Source of the DNA: Brachionus koreanus
Taxonomy: Eukaryota > Rotifera > Eurotatoria > Ploima > Brachionidae
Length of the DNA stretch: 58,014 nt
Assembly (NCBI GenBank): GCA_016987375.1
Contig: PJRA01000444.1
Span: 1,199,156 to 1,257,169 of the forward strand
Reading direction: 5' to 3'
Shown piece by piece: positions 1 through 9,195 of the stretch; position 1 is the stretch's first letter, and each line of letters starts with the position of its first letter. The notes under the pieces are model-generated. The model searched no databases. It was not told where the DNA came from and worked only from the letters and a program-made list of their open reading frames with translations. The position numbers were made by a program, and so were the translations under genes.

Positions 1-81
1 GCAAGGTATGCAGATAGTTTCATATGGCGTCAAGAAATCACACAACAAGACCGGTCAAAAGGAACAATAGTCAATTTTTTT

Positions 82-237
82 AGAAGAGTCAGAGAATGTA
101 TTGACCGGATATTTTCTCTTAGGAACATGATGGAAGAAAGTTTGGAATGCAATTGTCCCATAATTCTAAACTTGATTGATTAAAAGAAAGCCTTCGATGG
201 ACTACACAGAGAAATCAAGTGGATCATGGCCTTCCAA
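82..237 (+). pseudogene. Non-LTR retrotransposon reverse transcriptase fragment
   Basis: One frame reads about 50 residues of the LINE reverse-transcriptase palm: a segment like RECIDRIFSLRNMMEESLE, then LNLID-stop-KKAFDGLHRE. The usual family motif is D(F/Y)xKAFDxxHR, so an in-frame TAA replaces the aromatic residue just after the first catalytic aspartate. Only this piece is present; the sequence beyond about 240 turns into unrelated AT-rich DNA. It is a dead 5'- and 3'-truncated copy. The family looks like the RTE/craTA-type LINE endonuclease-reverse transcriptases, but the fragment is too short to be sure of the clade. Confidence 0.75.
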
Positions 238-320
238 CCATATATGTCACTTTGACTACCATCGATATGATTACCACAAAATATACAAAATTTCGAATTA
301 AAAAAAATAATTCTATAACT

Positions 321-669
321 TTTGTCCAAAAATTTGGTACAAAATAAAAAAAAAGAACAAAAATTAATGCTTAAAAAGCTTATAACTTTTTTTCTGAACG
401 CTTTTGATTAGTTCTGTAAGTTCAACAAACTTCAACATACTTAGTCGCACCAAAAGTCATAGTCTGCTAATGATGTGCAAAGTCTCTGCAAAATGCACTA
501 TAGCCAAATTTGTCTAAATTAAATTATGCTAAATTTGCAGAGTTTTACCAGATTGTTGATAATAGTGCAACTTTTGTATTTACAGAACATGCTTTTGACT
601 TTTAAAAGTAAAGTTATAAGAATTTTTAACTTTCTGTACTGTTCTTTTGTACTAAATTACACAAAACCT
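321..669. mobile_element. MITE copy 1 (GGTTTTGTGAAATTT family)
   Basis: The right end reads actaaattacacaaaacc and the left end carries aaatttggtac, the inverted counterparts of the ends seen in the copies at 19487, 32796, 44565 and 26009. The interior shares the pieces tttctgaacgcttttgatta and gtatttacagaacatg with those copies. No coding capacity is visible. The left end is degraded and no target-site duplication can be defined here. Confidence 0.6.
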
Positions 670-1132
670 CGAATAAGACTAGTTTTACTCATTAAATCAG
701 AAAAAAATCTCTGAAATTCCTAAATAAAATATTAAGTAAATAAACAGTGTTATTTTAATCAAATATATGCAGATTGATAGTTTTCATTAATTGTTTTAAA
801 ATAACTGTACTGTTAATGAATCTTTAGTTGCCATTCAGCGGCTTTGTTTTTAAAAACTTTTTAATTTAAAAAAAGTTTATCGCTTCGAATAGCAAGATGA
901 AAAGTGTCTTAGCATTTTACTGTCTAAAATTTTGAAAATACTTTCAAATATATTCATTTTTGAATTATAATCAAAAGATTTTTGATTAGCTTTATCAACA
1001 CACATAAATTTTTTTGATTTTCTTTAAATTCTTTTAAATTAAAATTATTTTTAATCATGAACAATTGAAGTCTTAGATTGTGCAAGTAAACATTCAGTAA
1101 ACATTCATGCATTTAATTTCAACTTTGAAATT
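670..1132. other. AT-rich intergenic stretch
   Basis: No open frame with recognisable protein similarity, RNA gene or clear repeat was seen; mostly A/T runs. Confidence 0.5.
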
Positions 1133-1484
1133 ATGCCAACAACAACAAACTTTAAAACCCCAAGTATCCAAGATGAACATTTAAAAGTTATCGAGAGTCT
1201 TGATGAACTTTTAAAAAAAATCAAAAGTGGCCTTTATAATTATAGAATGACCACTGATGAATTTATATACGTTGATGCATTCGAATCGACGAGCGAGGCC
1301 CTAACAGATCAAGATATAATTGTAATTGCTCAAAAAAAACAATCAAAACTGAGATGACGAAGCTAAGGTAATCGATCAAGAACCTGTATCTGTAAATTAT
1401 AAACAAGCAAAGCAGGCAATTTTTTTTGAAACTTCTAGAGATTTTAACGAGAGTGAATTAGAATTGTTATCGAAAATAAAATAG
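1133..1484 (+). pseudogene. Tigger/pogo-like transposase C-terminus (remnant)
   Basis: A 74-codon frame ends with TTDEFIYVDAF...SEALTDQDIIVIAQ and is continued, after a frame change near 1353, by DDEAKVIDQEPVSVNYKQAKQAI and then an acidic tail to a TAG at 1482. The order (acidic stretch, LTDxDIV, glutamate-rich spacer, a motif like VSxxxA with an amphipathic helix) is that of the C-terminal tail of pogo/Tigger/jerky-type DDE transposases. The DDE core is not present. It probably derives from a DNA transposon whose body has been lost. The assignment rests on this tail only. Confidence 0.45.
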
Positions 1485-1924
1485 CGGATGTCTGATTTGA
1501 GGTTGTCAAGTCTAAACCAGACATTTATTAATTCTTTTTTTTTAAAAAAATTAATTTAAAAATTATTCCGTATACTTTAAAATTAAATGTTTATTTAACT
1601 ATATTTCTATAAATTGTTATCAATAAAATTTTGTATCAAAATTTACATTCGTTAATCCGAGGATTTTAAGATTTTTGTTCGATTAAAGATAATCCGTAAA
1701 ACAAAATCCGTAATGGTTATTTTCGGTCCCGTCTGTTACGGATTAAAGAGAGTCGCCTGTAATACTTTTTGTCGAAAAAAGTTTAAATTGATTTTGATCA
1801 TAAAATCTGGAAAGTTTTGAATTAAGATTGAAATTTGGTATCTTACTTCTTTTTCAACACAATTACTAGAGGCTACTTAATCAGTTGTTGAAATTTTTGA
1901 CTAATAGACAGTTTATTTTAAAGA
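1485..1924. other. Non-coding, possible transposon end
   Basis: No gene seen. The stretch 1650-1760 is less AT-rich and repeats the word for 'attaatccgtaa/ttacggattaa' in both orientations (for example aatccgtaaaac at 1690 and gttacggattaaag at 1736), which may be the end of the Tigger-like element. Confidence 0.35.
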
Positions 1925-2205
1925 TCAACTTTCAATTATTTAACTTTTTAAAATAAATTTTTTCAATCTTTTCAATTTATCAGTTTTTTAATATTTTTAT
2001 AAAATCTTTCAATTATTTCAATTATTCAACTTTTAAAATTCAAATTTCTTCAATTTTTTTCAATTTATGAATTTATTTTTTTTTACAAAAATCATTCAAT
2101 TATTTCAATTATTCAACTTTTAAAATACAAATTTCTTCAATTTTTTTCAATTTATGAATTTATTTTTTTTTAAAAAAATCATTCAATTATTTCAATTATT
2201 GGTCT
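1925..2205. repeat. Roughly 100-bp tandem repeat array (left array of composite element)
   Basis: Two and a half to three units of about 100 bp built from 'ttcaattatttcaattattcaac' and 'cttcaatttttttcaattta' words. The second and third units (about 2010-2205) are almost identical. Sequence of the same composition in the opposite orientation (gaataattgaa, gttgaaaaagttga) occurs at 6860-7210. The two arrays bracket the minus-strand gene block between them, as subterminal repeats of a transposon would. Confidence 0.6.
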
Positions 2206-2505
2206 TTTGGAATAATATTTAAAATTCTTACAGACAAAGAATTAATTTAAAATTTTAAAACATCTAATTGTTTGAAGTTAATAAAAACATCCAGATAAAG
2301 CTCAAAATCATATTAAAAACTATTTCTTTTTAATTCTGTTCGAAAAAGCAAATCATAGTCAAGTCAACTTCTTTTATTTTTTTGATATTGTAAATTCATT
2401 TAGTTTATCAAACAACCAAATAAAAAAGAAAATAAAATGATTTTTTGAAAAATGTTTACAACAATGTTTGTGTCTGGAAATTAATCTAAAACTTTGTTCA
2501 CATAT

Positions 2506-3412
2506 TTAAGAATTTATACATTTTAATTCAATATGTTTCTTAATATTGTGATTTTCATGGCATATTTTTCTTGTGTGGTTTTCTAAATGAAATGAATCTA
2601 TTAAAAAAATCAAATTTTCTGTCGTTTTATCATCACTGTAATGCTTCATTCTATACTCGTTTAGCTGACAAGATTTATCATAGATAATATACTTGAGCTC
2701 TGTATTTATTGATTTGACCTTCAAAACTTCTTCGAAGACTTTTTTTAGTGACTCACCATTTATAATCTCAGAAAACGAAATGAATATTCCACCTGGAGTT
2801 AGTCCTTCCAATAATCCTCCAGTTTTTTTCTTATTGAAACATAGACAGTTTTCCAAACGACATCCATCTGGTATTATATTATTTATCTTTTTTAGGTACA
2901 TATCAAGGGCTTTTGGCCATTTAGCTAATTCAAAAACAGTCATCCATCTAAGATTAGGTTGAGATTCAAATTTAACTAGATATTCTCGGCAATTAGTCCT
3001 ATCAGGATGATTTATAATTGAAGTAAAATCAACTTTTAAAAAGTTTTTCAAAATAAATTTCAATTTTATAAAATAATTAAATATAAAATAATACTTGGAT
3101 ATGAAGCTATTTCTTGGTTTTCGCTCAATCTAAAATTCCTATGTTGAAAACAAAAGTAGCTATCAAGAATAGGAGTCTCTTCACAATAAACATCTTTTTC
3201 AATCTCAGCTATACAGCGCAATCTTATACATTTCTGATGTCCATCAAGAACAACTTGAAATAATTTTTCAGAAAATTCCAATATTCTTTAAAATTATTAC
3301 CTGAAGCTCTACAGGAGTCAATTTTGCATAAAGTAAAATGTTTTTCTATCCATTTGATTGAAAAATTTGTAACTATTTTTTTAATAAACTCTTTTAATAC
3401 TATTTCGTTCAT
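2506..3412 (-). pseudogene. KDZ/CxC-like transposase C-terminal part, broken
   Basis: Three minus-strand frames run one into the next: 3412-3224 (start MNEIVLKEFIKKIV), 3281-3066 and 3063-2506 (185 codons). The last contains CRLENCLCFNKK, LTPGGIFISFSEIINGES, then IIYDKSCQLNEYRMKH and LIFLIDSFHLENHTRK. This order (cysteine cluster, PGGI strand, a '(V/I)xYDxxCxLxxY' block, then FLxDxFHxxNHT) matches the transposase-like part of HMGXB3-type and KDZ/CxC proteins, where the YDxxC and (D)xFHWxNHT segments carry conserved acidic and histidine residues. The expected W after FH is L here. The frame changes near 3063 and 3281 may be introns or frameshifts; the gene looks decayed. It follows the 4030-4640 fragment on the same strand. 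Confidence 0.5.
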
Positions 3413-4029
3413 TTTAAAATCAAAATAATCAAATTCAATTTTTAAATTTCGTATTTGTTTTTTAATGTTATATCCAAACCAAATTTCGCTAAGCCGCTTT
3501 CTACAGAGCTTTTTACAATTAGTGTTTAAAAATTCTTCATTATAGGCCTCTGTGAATCCTAAATTAAAAGAGTACTTTTTTAATCAATTCTTTTTTAAAT
3601 TTAGTTATTCAAAATAAAACATATGAAATATTTCACGATTTATTATATGAATCACAAAATAGATTATATAATTATGAATTTAAAATTTTACTAACAAATA
3701 ATTAGTAAAAGTAATTTTCTCAAATAATGTAATTAAGAATATAAAAAAATGATAATTATTAAGTTGATTTTAGGAATTTCCTGAAAAAGGATTATTTGTT
3801 AATAAAATTTGATGAAAATCAAAAATTTATTATTATTTGTTTTTAAATTATGCAAAATTAAAAAAAATTTAATTTTTATCTTAATCAAGTAAAACTTTGA
3901 ATAATATATAATTAAAGTTATAACATTAGCACACCTTAAATTTTTCGTCTTACTTAAATTTTTTAAATTTATATTAATAAACATGTAAATTAATTTAATT
4001 CTAATCGAATTATTTAATCTTTTTTATTT
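3413..4029. other. AT-rich spacer inside the composite element
   Basis: Nearly pure A/T runs. On the minus strand 3560-3413 a few residues with a YNEEF-like reading could extend the upstream part of the transposase, but nothing firm is seen. Confidence 0.35.
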
Positions 4030-4640
4030 TTTAAAGATAAATAGTAAATAGGTTTTTTTTTGATTTTTTAAACTTATCTTTAAAACTAATTGCATTAACT
4101 GCTATATTTATAGATAAATTTTCAATTAATTTAATCTCAAACGCCGTTTGAGAACTAAGGCTAATGAATTCTGTTTTTTCATTAATTTCATTTGGATAAA
4201 AAAATGTCTTATTTTTAATTGAATAACAATCCGCTTCCTAAACTATGCCACATTTCATGCAATTGAAACTCATGAATACAAATTGAAAGCTTCCATTTCT
4301 GGTTAATGATATTTTCTCTTTTTTTTGATAAGTATCAAGACATTTTTGACAGGTTAAACAAAATTCTATGGGTGGTGTTATAATTCGTTTACGATTAGAT
4401 AGTTTTTCTTGTAAATTATTAAAGCAATGCTAAATGTTTGAGAAATCAGTTTTTAAAAAAAACATAAATTTCTGTATTAAAGGATCAACATGTTCTTCTT
4501 TTAGAGAATGTCTGAATTCATTATTAATTATTTCAACCAAAAGATCTTTTTCAAAGCGTAGATCAAATTGTAGACTCAAAAATGCAAAGCTAAATGCTTC
4601 AAATTAATTATTGAAAGGATACAAATATTCCATTTAAATC
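4030..4640 (-). pseudogene. Cysteine-pair region of the KDZ/CxC-like gene (remnant)
   Basis: Reading the minus strand from about 4633, the frame gives EFRHSLKEEHVDPLIQKF, then FNNLQEKLSNRKRIITPP, IEFCLTCQKCLDTYQKK and KLSICIHEFQLHEMWHSL. The segment ITPPIxxCLxC..L is characteristic of the region in front of the CxC cluster of HMGXB3-like transposase-derived proteins. Several stops interrupt it. It lies directly upstream, on the same strand, of the 3412-2506 fragment and is most simply the middle of one gene. Confidence 0.4.
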
Positions 4641-4785
4641 AAATTTAAATCTATATTTAAAATACAATATCTAAAAAAATTTAAAATTATAATTTGTTTT
4701 ATTTTTTTTTATATAAAAGAGATTGAAAAATTTTAAAAAATTATTTTTTCTGTTGATTATCTTGCTTTGAGTTAAATTGAGTTGA

Positions 4786-5448
4786 TTATGTAGAACGTTT
4801 AAGTCGATTATCATCTTGGACCACTTCAGATGTGTCATCACCAGAATCATTTGATTTAAGAAAATTAAATTTTTCTAGATATTGTTGGAAAGATATTTCG
4901 TAGAAAATTAATGAATTAATAAAGTCAATTTTCTCGTCTTCATTTATCTTATTAAAAACACATTTAATAAAAACTTTGCTTGGTTTTGAACACTTTTTTT
5001 TATCTCCATCTGACTTATAAAACTTGGATTCGTATTTTCCTAATTTATTTTGCTGTAGCTTTAAGCAGGCTCTTTCAAATTCCTCTGACTTTCCGATTTT
5101 TTTCAATGTAAATTTAGTAAGGCTAACTGATGAACCTTCTATAAGAATTATGTTTTTTCCAAGTTTATCCTCGTTAGTAAGTTTATAATTTGAGGGTTTA
5201 TTTTGATCAACATTTGGTCTACTAAACTGAGGGTCAGAATAACCTGCTAAATTCATTTTTTGGTTAATAAAGTACTCGTTAACCCTCGATGCTGCTAAAA
5301 CAGTCTTTTCACTAATTTCAGTACTTAATTGTTTGGTTTTTATAAAATCACAGAAATATCGATAATCTATCTCTTCAAAAAGATTAACTGTATAATGAGT
5401 CTCATGAACATTAAAAACTTCTTCAACAATGTGCATCAAGCCACACAA
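4786..5448 (-). pseudogene. DUF3987-type protein, C-terminal part
   Basis: A 220-codon minus-strand frame. It starts CGLMHIVEEVFNV, reads through ISEKTVLAASRVNEYFINQK and ends in an acidic, serine-rich tail (SNDSGDDTSEVVQDDNR). In DUF3987 proteins the C-terminal half reads 'lrLAgllHll...I...tv..A..l..yf..q', and the first 60 residues follow that plan. The rest (about residues 90-200) has no family I recognise. It is separated from the P-loop part (6403-5700) by about 250 bp of A/T, possibly an intron. Together they would be one gene of some 600 residues. Confidence 0.45.
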
Positions 5449-5669
5449 ACGAAGAAGATGAGCACAAGATTTTCAATAAGTTGCACTAAAAATAAACAAA
5501 GTAAATATTTTTGATTTTTAAAAGTAAAAAATATTCAAAAACACAGAAGACTAAGAAGACAACTTTTTTTTTTTATTTAATTTTCAAATTTTCATTCTAA
5601 AAAAAATTGGTATTTCAAAAATTATTAAATTTTTTCTTTTGATACCGAAAAAAAATTAAACGAATCAAA

Positions 5670-5690
5670 ATAAAACGCCTCGGCGTTTTA
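5670..5690. other. Short perfect hairpin
   Basis: The two arms taaaacgcc and ggcgtttta are separated by 2 nt. It sits between the two halves of the DUF3987-like gene, in otherwise A/T sequence. A terminator-like stem is possible, but no function is shown. Confidence 0.3.
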
Positions 5691-5699
5691 CGAATAATA

Positions 5700-6630
5700 A
5701 AAAATAATTTCGTTGCGACAAGCAGATTCAAAATGTTTTTTTTATTGATTAAGTCAGTTTGCTGTGAAAGTCTCAATTTAACAGGTTCTGGGCAACATAC
5801 AAAAAATCTTGAGATGAATCCATCGGCTTTAGTGCTTTTCTCTTCTTCTATTAGTTCTATTGCCTTATCGGGATGACCAGCGCAAAAAATCGATATTCTT
5901 GGCTTTATAATTTCATAGCTTTTCTAGCTAACAGACATGTCAGACTAACCATTATACAAAGTCAAAAAAATTGAACGATGAAATCCTTCTTTTCCAGATT
6001 TATACAGACCAAAACTTCCAAGTAATGTTGCAAACTCATCCCAATATTTCATTAATTCAGAACAGCAAGATAACTCTTTGAACAATGACTCAATTGTCAG
6101 GCCTGGTAAATTTTTAAAAAGATTTAAAATATTTTTTAATTTCAACAAATTGTTACTATTGTTCTGATTAGGAAGAGAATAAAAAAGGTCGCTAGTTGAA
6201 TCTGACGTACTACTTGAGAGACTTAAATCATTTAATATTTTTCTCATTTCCGAAAAGGACTTCTTGTAAAGCTGAATGTAAAAGCTTTTTTTTGCACTTA
6301 CAGGCCCAATTAGTAATGAATAAATGGTCAATGGTTGATACCAAGCTTTAACAATCACACATGATTTACAGGGAAGAATGGATACTGTACTTATCAAACC
6401 CAAGAAAAGACCTTCGATTGATAAGCTCTTGTGAGACCTAAAGTATTAAAAAGAATATAGTAATATTTCTATAATTTAAGAATATTATAAAAAAACTTGT
6501 AATTTTCAAGTAAACTTTTAAGATGTTCACTGAAAACTTCAGTCGGAAATTGTTCCAAATAACATTTCCTTGAACGATTCTCTGTAAAGGAGTTTTTTTT
6601 CCGAAGCTCATTCTATATTAAAATAATTAA
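5700..6630 (-). pseudogene. DUF3987-type P-loop ATPase, N-terminal and central part
   Basis: Minus strand. A leading exon-like frame (6620-6470; FPTEVFSEHLKSLLENYK) is followed by 6403-5945, 152 codons. It begins with a helix LGLISTVSILP, then WYQPLTIYSLLIGPVSAKKS, a Walker-A-like loop with KKS in place of GKS. Residues 110-150 read YWDEFATLLGSFGLYKSGKEG and SIFLTLYNG, the DUF3987 acidic (Walker-B-like) 'DE' segment and its YNG strand. After a stop at 5945, a new frame gives FAGHPDKAIELIEEEKS and DGFISRFFVCCPEP, the family's arginine-finger-like 'DG..xRF...P.P' block. All core blocks are thus present in order but split by a stop. DUF3987 is a primase/helicase-associated ATPase domain mostly known from prokaryotic mobile elements. 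Confidence 0.55.
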
Positions 6631-6859
6631 TTCTATACTATAAAATAAAGTTCATTTTTTAAAAAAATTAAGATGTGCTTATATATTAAAGAAAATTAAA
6701 ATTTTTAAATCGCGGTTTTTTAGATTAAATACACGTTAGATTTTCTTAAAAGATTATAATTATATATTCATTAATTAAAATATTGTTTTCAAAAATTTTT
6801 CTTTAAAACTGAATGAATGTACTTAAATAAAAATATACATTTTGAAATATACAAAGAAT
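6631..6859. other. AT-rich spacer
   Basis: Only A/T runs between the DUF3987-like gene and the right repeat array. Confidence 0.4.
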
Positions 6860-7210
6860 ATTTTATTTACAAAAGTTGAAAAAGTTTAACCAAATTGAAT
6901 AAAAGAAAATTTTTAAAATTGAATAATTGAAATTTTTATGTAATAAAAGGTGAATTAGATTTCAAAAAAGAAATTTTGAATAATTGAAAAAATCTAAGCC
7001 TTTTAATAATAAATGGTGAAAAAGTTGAACAAAATTAAAAAAAAGAAAATTTGAAAAATTGAATAATTGAATTCTTATAATATTAAAAACTGAAATAAAA
7101 GAACCAAAATGAAAAAAAAAATTGATACATTGAGAAAATTTAAATTATTAAAATCTGTAAATAATAGAAATTGAAAAAGTTGAAGCAAATTGAAAAATAA
7201 AAAAAATTCT
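6860..7210. repeat. Degenerate tandem array (right array, opposite orientation)
   Basis: Repeats of 'gaataattgaa', 'gttgaaaaagttga' and 'ggtgaaaaagttgaacaaaatt' in units of roughly 90-110 bp. They are the reverse complement in style of the array at 1925-2205 (ttcaattattc, tcaactttt). Units are more diverged than on the left. Confidence 0.5.
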
Positions 7211-7263
7211 TCTCTTTATAAAATCATTTTTCAAATTTGTAAAAGTATTCAAATTGTCCATTA

Positions 7264-7422
7264 ATGGAATCTTTTTATAGAGATAAAATTTGCGGAAAAT
7301 GGACAGGCCAATCCATTATATTGTATTTAAAAGATCTAAGAGATCATGGGCTCGATGCTATTAATCAAATTCAATTTGATGAATTAGATGAATTAGATGA
7401 AGAGATTATAATTGATGATTAG
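7264..7422 (+). CDS. Short ORF with acidic tail, unknown
   Basis: Fifty-two codons: an N-terminus MESFYRDKICGKWTGQ, a helix LYLKDLRDHGL, and an acidic end with a LDELDELDEE run, built on a tandem gatgaatta 9-mer. No family recognised. It lies just outside the right repeat array. It may be the terminal exon of a lost gene; codons are not obviously biased against chance. Confidence 0.25.
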   Translation: MESFYRDKICGKWTGQSIILYLKDLRDHGLDAINQIQFDELDELDEEIIIDD

Positions 7423-7526
7423 GTTTTTGTATTGTTTAATAAAGTTTCATTGTTTAATTGTATTTTCTCTTACTAGCATAATACTTAAATATGTCAAATT
7501 TATAGTCATGTACTTGCAGCAACACA

Positions 7527-7808
7527 TTATGATTCAAGTGGAGATAGTATTGACTGTAGTAATCTAACACAAGATACTATTTCTTCAAAAGTGATGTCAT
7601 ATTTCGTCTTTCCTAGAGTTTCACTTGCTTCGACTATAAAAATGACGTCATATTTCGTATTTCCTAGACTTTCACTTGCTTCGACTATAAAAATGACGTC
7701 ATATTTCCTCTTTCCTAGAGTTTTTGTGTGTAAATGAGCAGAATCTCTATATAGGAGGAAATAACAAATTGTAGAAATGTGTAGCGAGTTTTTTGTGAAA
7801 ATGACCAT
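7527..7808 (-). CDS. ORF over a 51-bp minisatellite, doubtful
   Basis: Ninety-three codons on the minus strand. Because the minisatellite period is 51 bp (17 codons), the frame stays open and repeats the peptide KYDVIFIVEASE with small changes three times. There is no recognised family. It could be an accidental frame kept open by the repeat length; the gene call is weak. Confidence 0.2.
   Translation of the reverse strand: MVIFTKNSLHISTICYFLLYRDSAHLHTKTLGKRKYDVIFIVEASESLGNTKYDVIFIVEASETLGKTKYDITFEEIVSCVRLLQSILSPLES
7591..7722. repeat. 51-bp minisatellite with CRE-like palindromes
   Basis: About 2.6 units of a 51-bp sequence. Each unit holds the CRE octamer or a variant: TGATGTCA at 7592, TGACGTCA at 7643 and 7694, followed by tatttc and a ttcctaga/cttgcttcgac block. 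TGACGTCA is the consensus site for CREB/ATF bZIP factors. The regular spacing (51 bp, about five helical turns) would place sites on one DNA face. Confidence 0.6.
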
Positions 7809-7970
7809 GTAACTTTCTACTTGTAGAAAATGTAGAATTGCGTAGAGAAATTTAAAAACGTAAGTATTAAGTAATTATTATAATTATATAAATCGTCATA
7901 GCAAATCCAAAATCTAAAATAGCATTTAATATTATATTAATCGTCAATCTCTCACCATCATTTCATTTCT

Positions 7971-8032
7971 TTTGTCAAAAACTTTATTTTCGCCCAAATT
8001 ATTCTTTTTGTCAAAAACTTTATTTTCGCCCA
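7971..8032. repeat. Tandem direct repeat of 26 bp, period about 36
   Basis: The block tttgtcaaaaac + tttattttcgccca occurs twice in a row. A related piece, tttgtccaaaataaaatttttgccca, lies downstream of the ORF at about 8859-8885. The P-loop ORF is thus bracketed by related sequence in direct orientation. Confidence 0.5.
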
Positions 8033-8048
8033 GGCAAAAAACTCCATA

Positions 8049-8603
8049 GTGATGAATTTACAAAGTCAGTCTTTTTTCAAAGTCAGTCTACAAAACTTTT
8101 ACACCGATAATATGTTGTGCGTTATTGGACCTTCGTGTAGTAGAAAAACCTCGCTGATTAATCAAATTGTAAACAATAGTCCTGATTGGGAAGGCCCCTT
8201 TTTTCAGACACCAAGAGATGGTAGCGACGCAACAAAGCTGCCGACACTCTACACAAACTCTAAATTTTCACCATTGTGTAGTGATGAACATTTTTCCATT
8301 TTTGATAGTAACCTAAGATTTATAACTTACTACAAACCAAATACAGAAATCCTTACTCAACGTATGCACAACTTGGTGATTTTATCTGGACCGCATGAAA
8401 AAATAAATCTCCACAAACATTCTTTTACCCCACAATCAATTATGATCATTCATGTACCGAATCCTGACAAAAAGCCGATATTTCAACTTTTTGAGATTAA
8501 TCTTCATTTTTTCAAAGAAAATAGTGAAACGCTGTTTGAAAACATAAAAGAATTTGAACTCGAAACACCGTTTAAGATTGGCAAATGTCTATATTTGATT
8601 TAA
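8049..8603 (+). CDS. Orphan P-loop ORF, 184 aa
   Basis: Single open frame. Near residue 23 it reads MLCVIGPSCSRKTSLINQIV, a hydrophobic strand followed by a Walker-A-like loop with R in place of G before the KTS. This is how viral and transposon packaging or NTPase P-loops usually start; there the strand is followed, as here, by a hydrophobic helix. A later hydrophobic strand, NLVILSG, could be Walker B but lacks the acidic DE, so ATPase activity is doubtful. The C-terminal half (FQLFEINLHFFKEN) has no recognised family. The gene is intronless, close to a tandem repeat upstream and a large hairpin downstream, and is less AT-rich than its surroundings, consistent with a transferred or mobile-element gene. 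The start at 8049 is the first ATG; ATG at 8052 is equally possible. Confidence 0.45.
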   Translation: MMNLQSQSFFKVSLQNFYTDNMLCVIGPSCSRKTSLINQIVNNSPDWEGPFFQTPRDGSDATKLPTLYTNSKFSPLCSDEHFSIFDSNLRFITYYKPNTEILTQRMHNLVILSGPHEKINLHKHSFTPQSIMIIHVPNPDKKPIFQLFEINLHFFKENSETLFENIKEFELETPFKIGKCLYLI

Positions 8604-8959
8604 AATTATTTTGGAAAACAAAATATTCATATTTAATTCCGTCTAATTATTTTTCTCTTGTACCAAAGTGAAATCTAACCGGTTTGAGCTTTTTCTAACA
8701 AATAAAAAGTTAAAAATACTTTGCTACTGTACCGTCGCTTGGATAATTTATGCCTCATTAGTATTGTGAGCATTTTTTAAATTCTACCAACAATCCAACT
8801 GTACCGTCTCTCATTCATTGACACTTTTTGAAAAGTCCTTTTTGCCCATTTATTCTTTTTTGTCCAAAATAAAATTTTTGCCCAAGAAAAATCACCCTCT
8901 TGTATCACCCTGTATATAAAAGACCAAAAAAAAAACTTACTTTTACGCCCCTATGAGTC
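8604..8959. other. Non-coding spacer with repeated 'tgtaccgtc' words
   Basis: The words ctgtaccgtcgcttgg (8726) and ctgtaccgtctctcatt (8799) recur about 70 bp apart. No gene is seen. Confidence 0.35.
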
Positions 8960-9195
8960 AATAACCCGTCCTTGAACCCTTTAGGGTAGGGTATAAAACA
9001 CGCTTGGGCTACCCTCGAACTAGGCCTAATGTAGAAGTATTTAACGTGTATAAAAATCACAAGGCGACCCAAAGGGAATACGAATCTAAGCGTATCATGT
9101 TTTTATACACGTTAAATACTTCTACATTAGCCCTAGTTCGAGGGTAGCCCAAGCGTGTTTTATACCCTACTCTAGAGGGTTCAAGGACGGGTTAT
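8960..9195. repeat. 236-bp foldback hairpin, arms about 96 bp
   Basis: The left arm (8960-9056) starts aataacccgtccttgaaccc and its reverse complement forms the right arm (9100-9195), ending gggttcaaggacgggttatt. Only a few mismatches are seen (for example ggcc versus gggc near 9033/9132 and a small difference near 8982/9173). The loop of about 43 nt (9057-9099) contains aaggcgacccaaagg. The arms are distinctly GC-richer than the flanks. It could be a foldback transposon, an internally deleted element, or the source of a long hairpin RNA. No second copy was noticed in the window. Confidence 0.9.
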
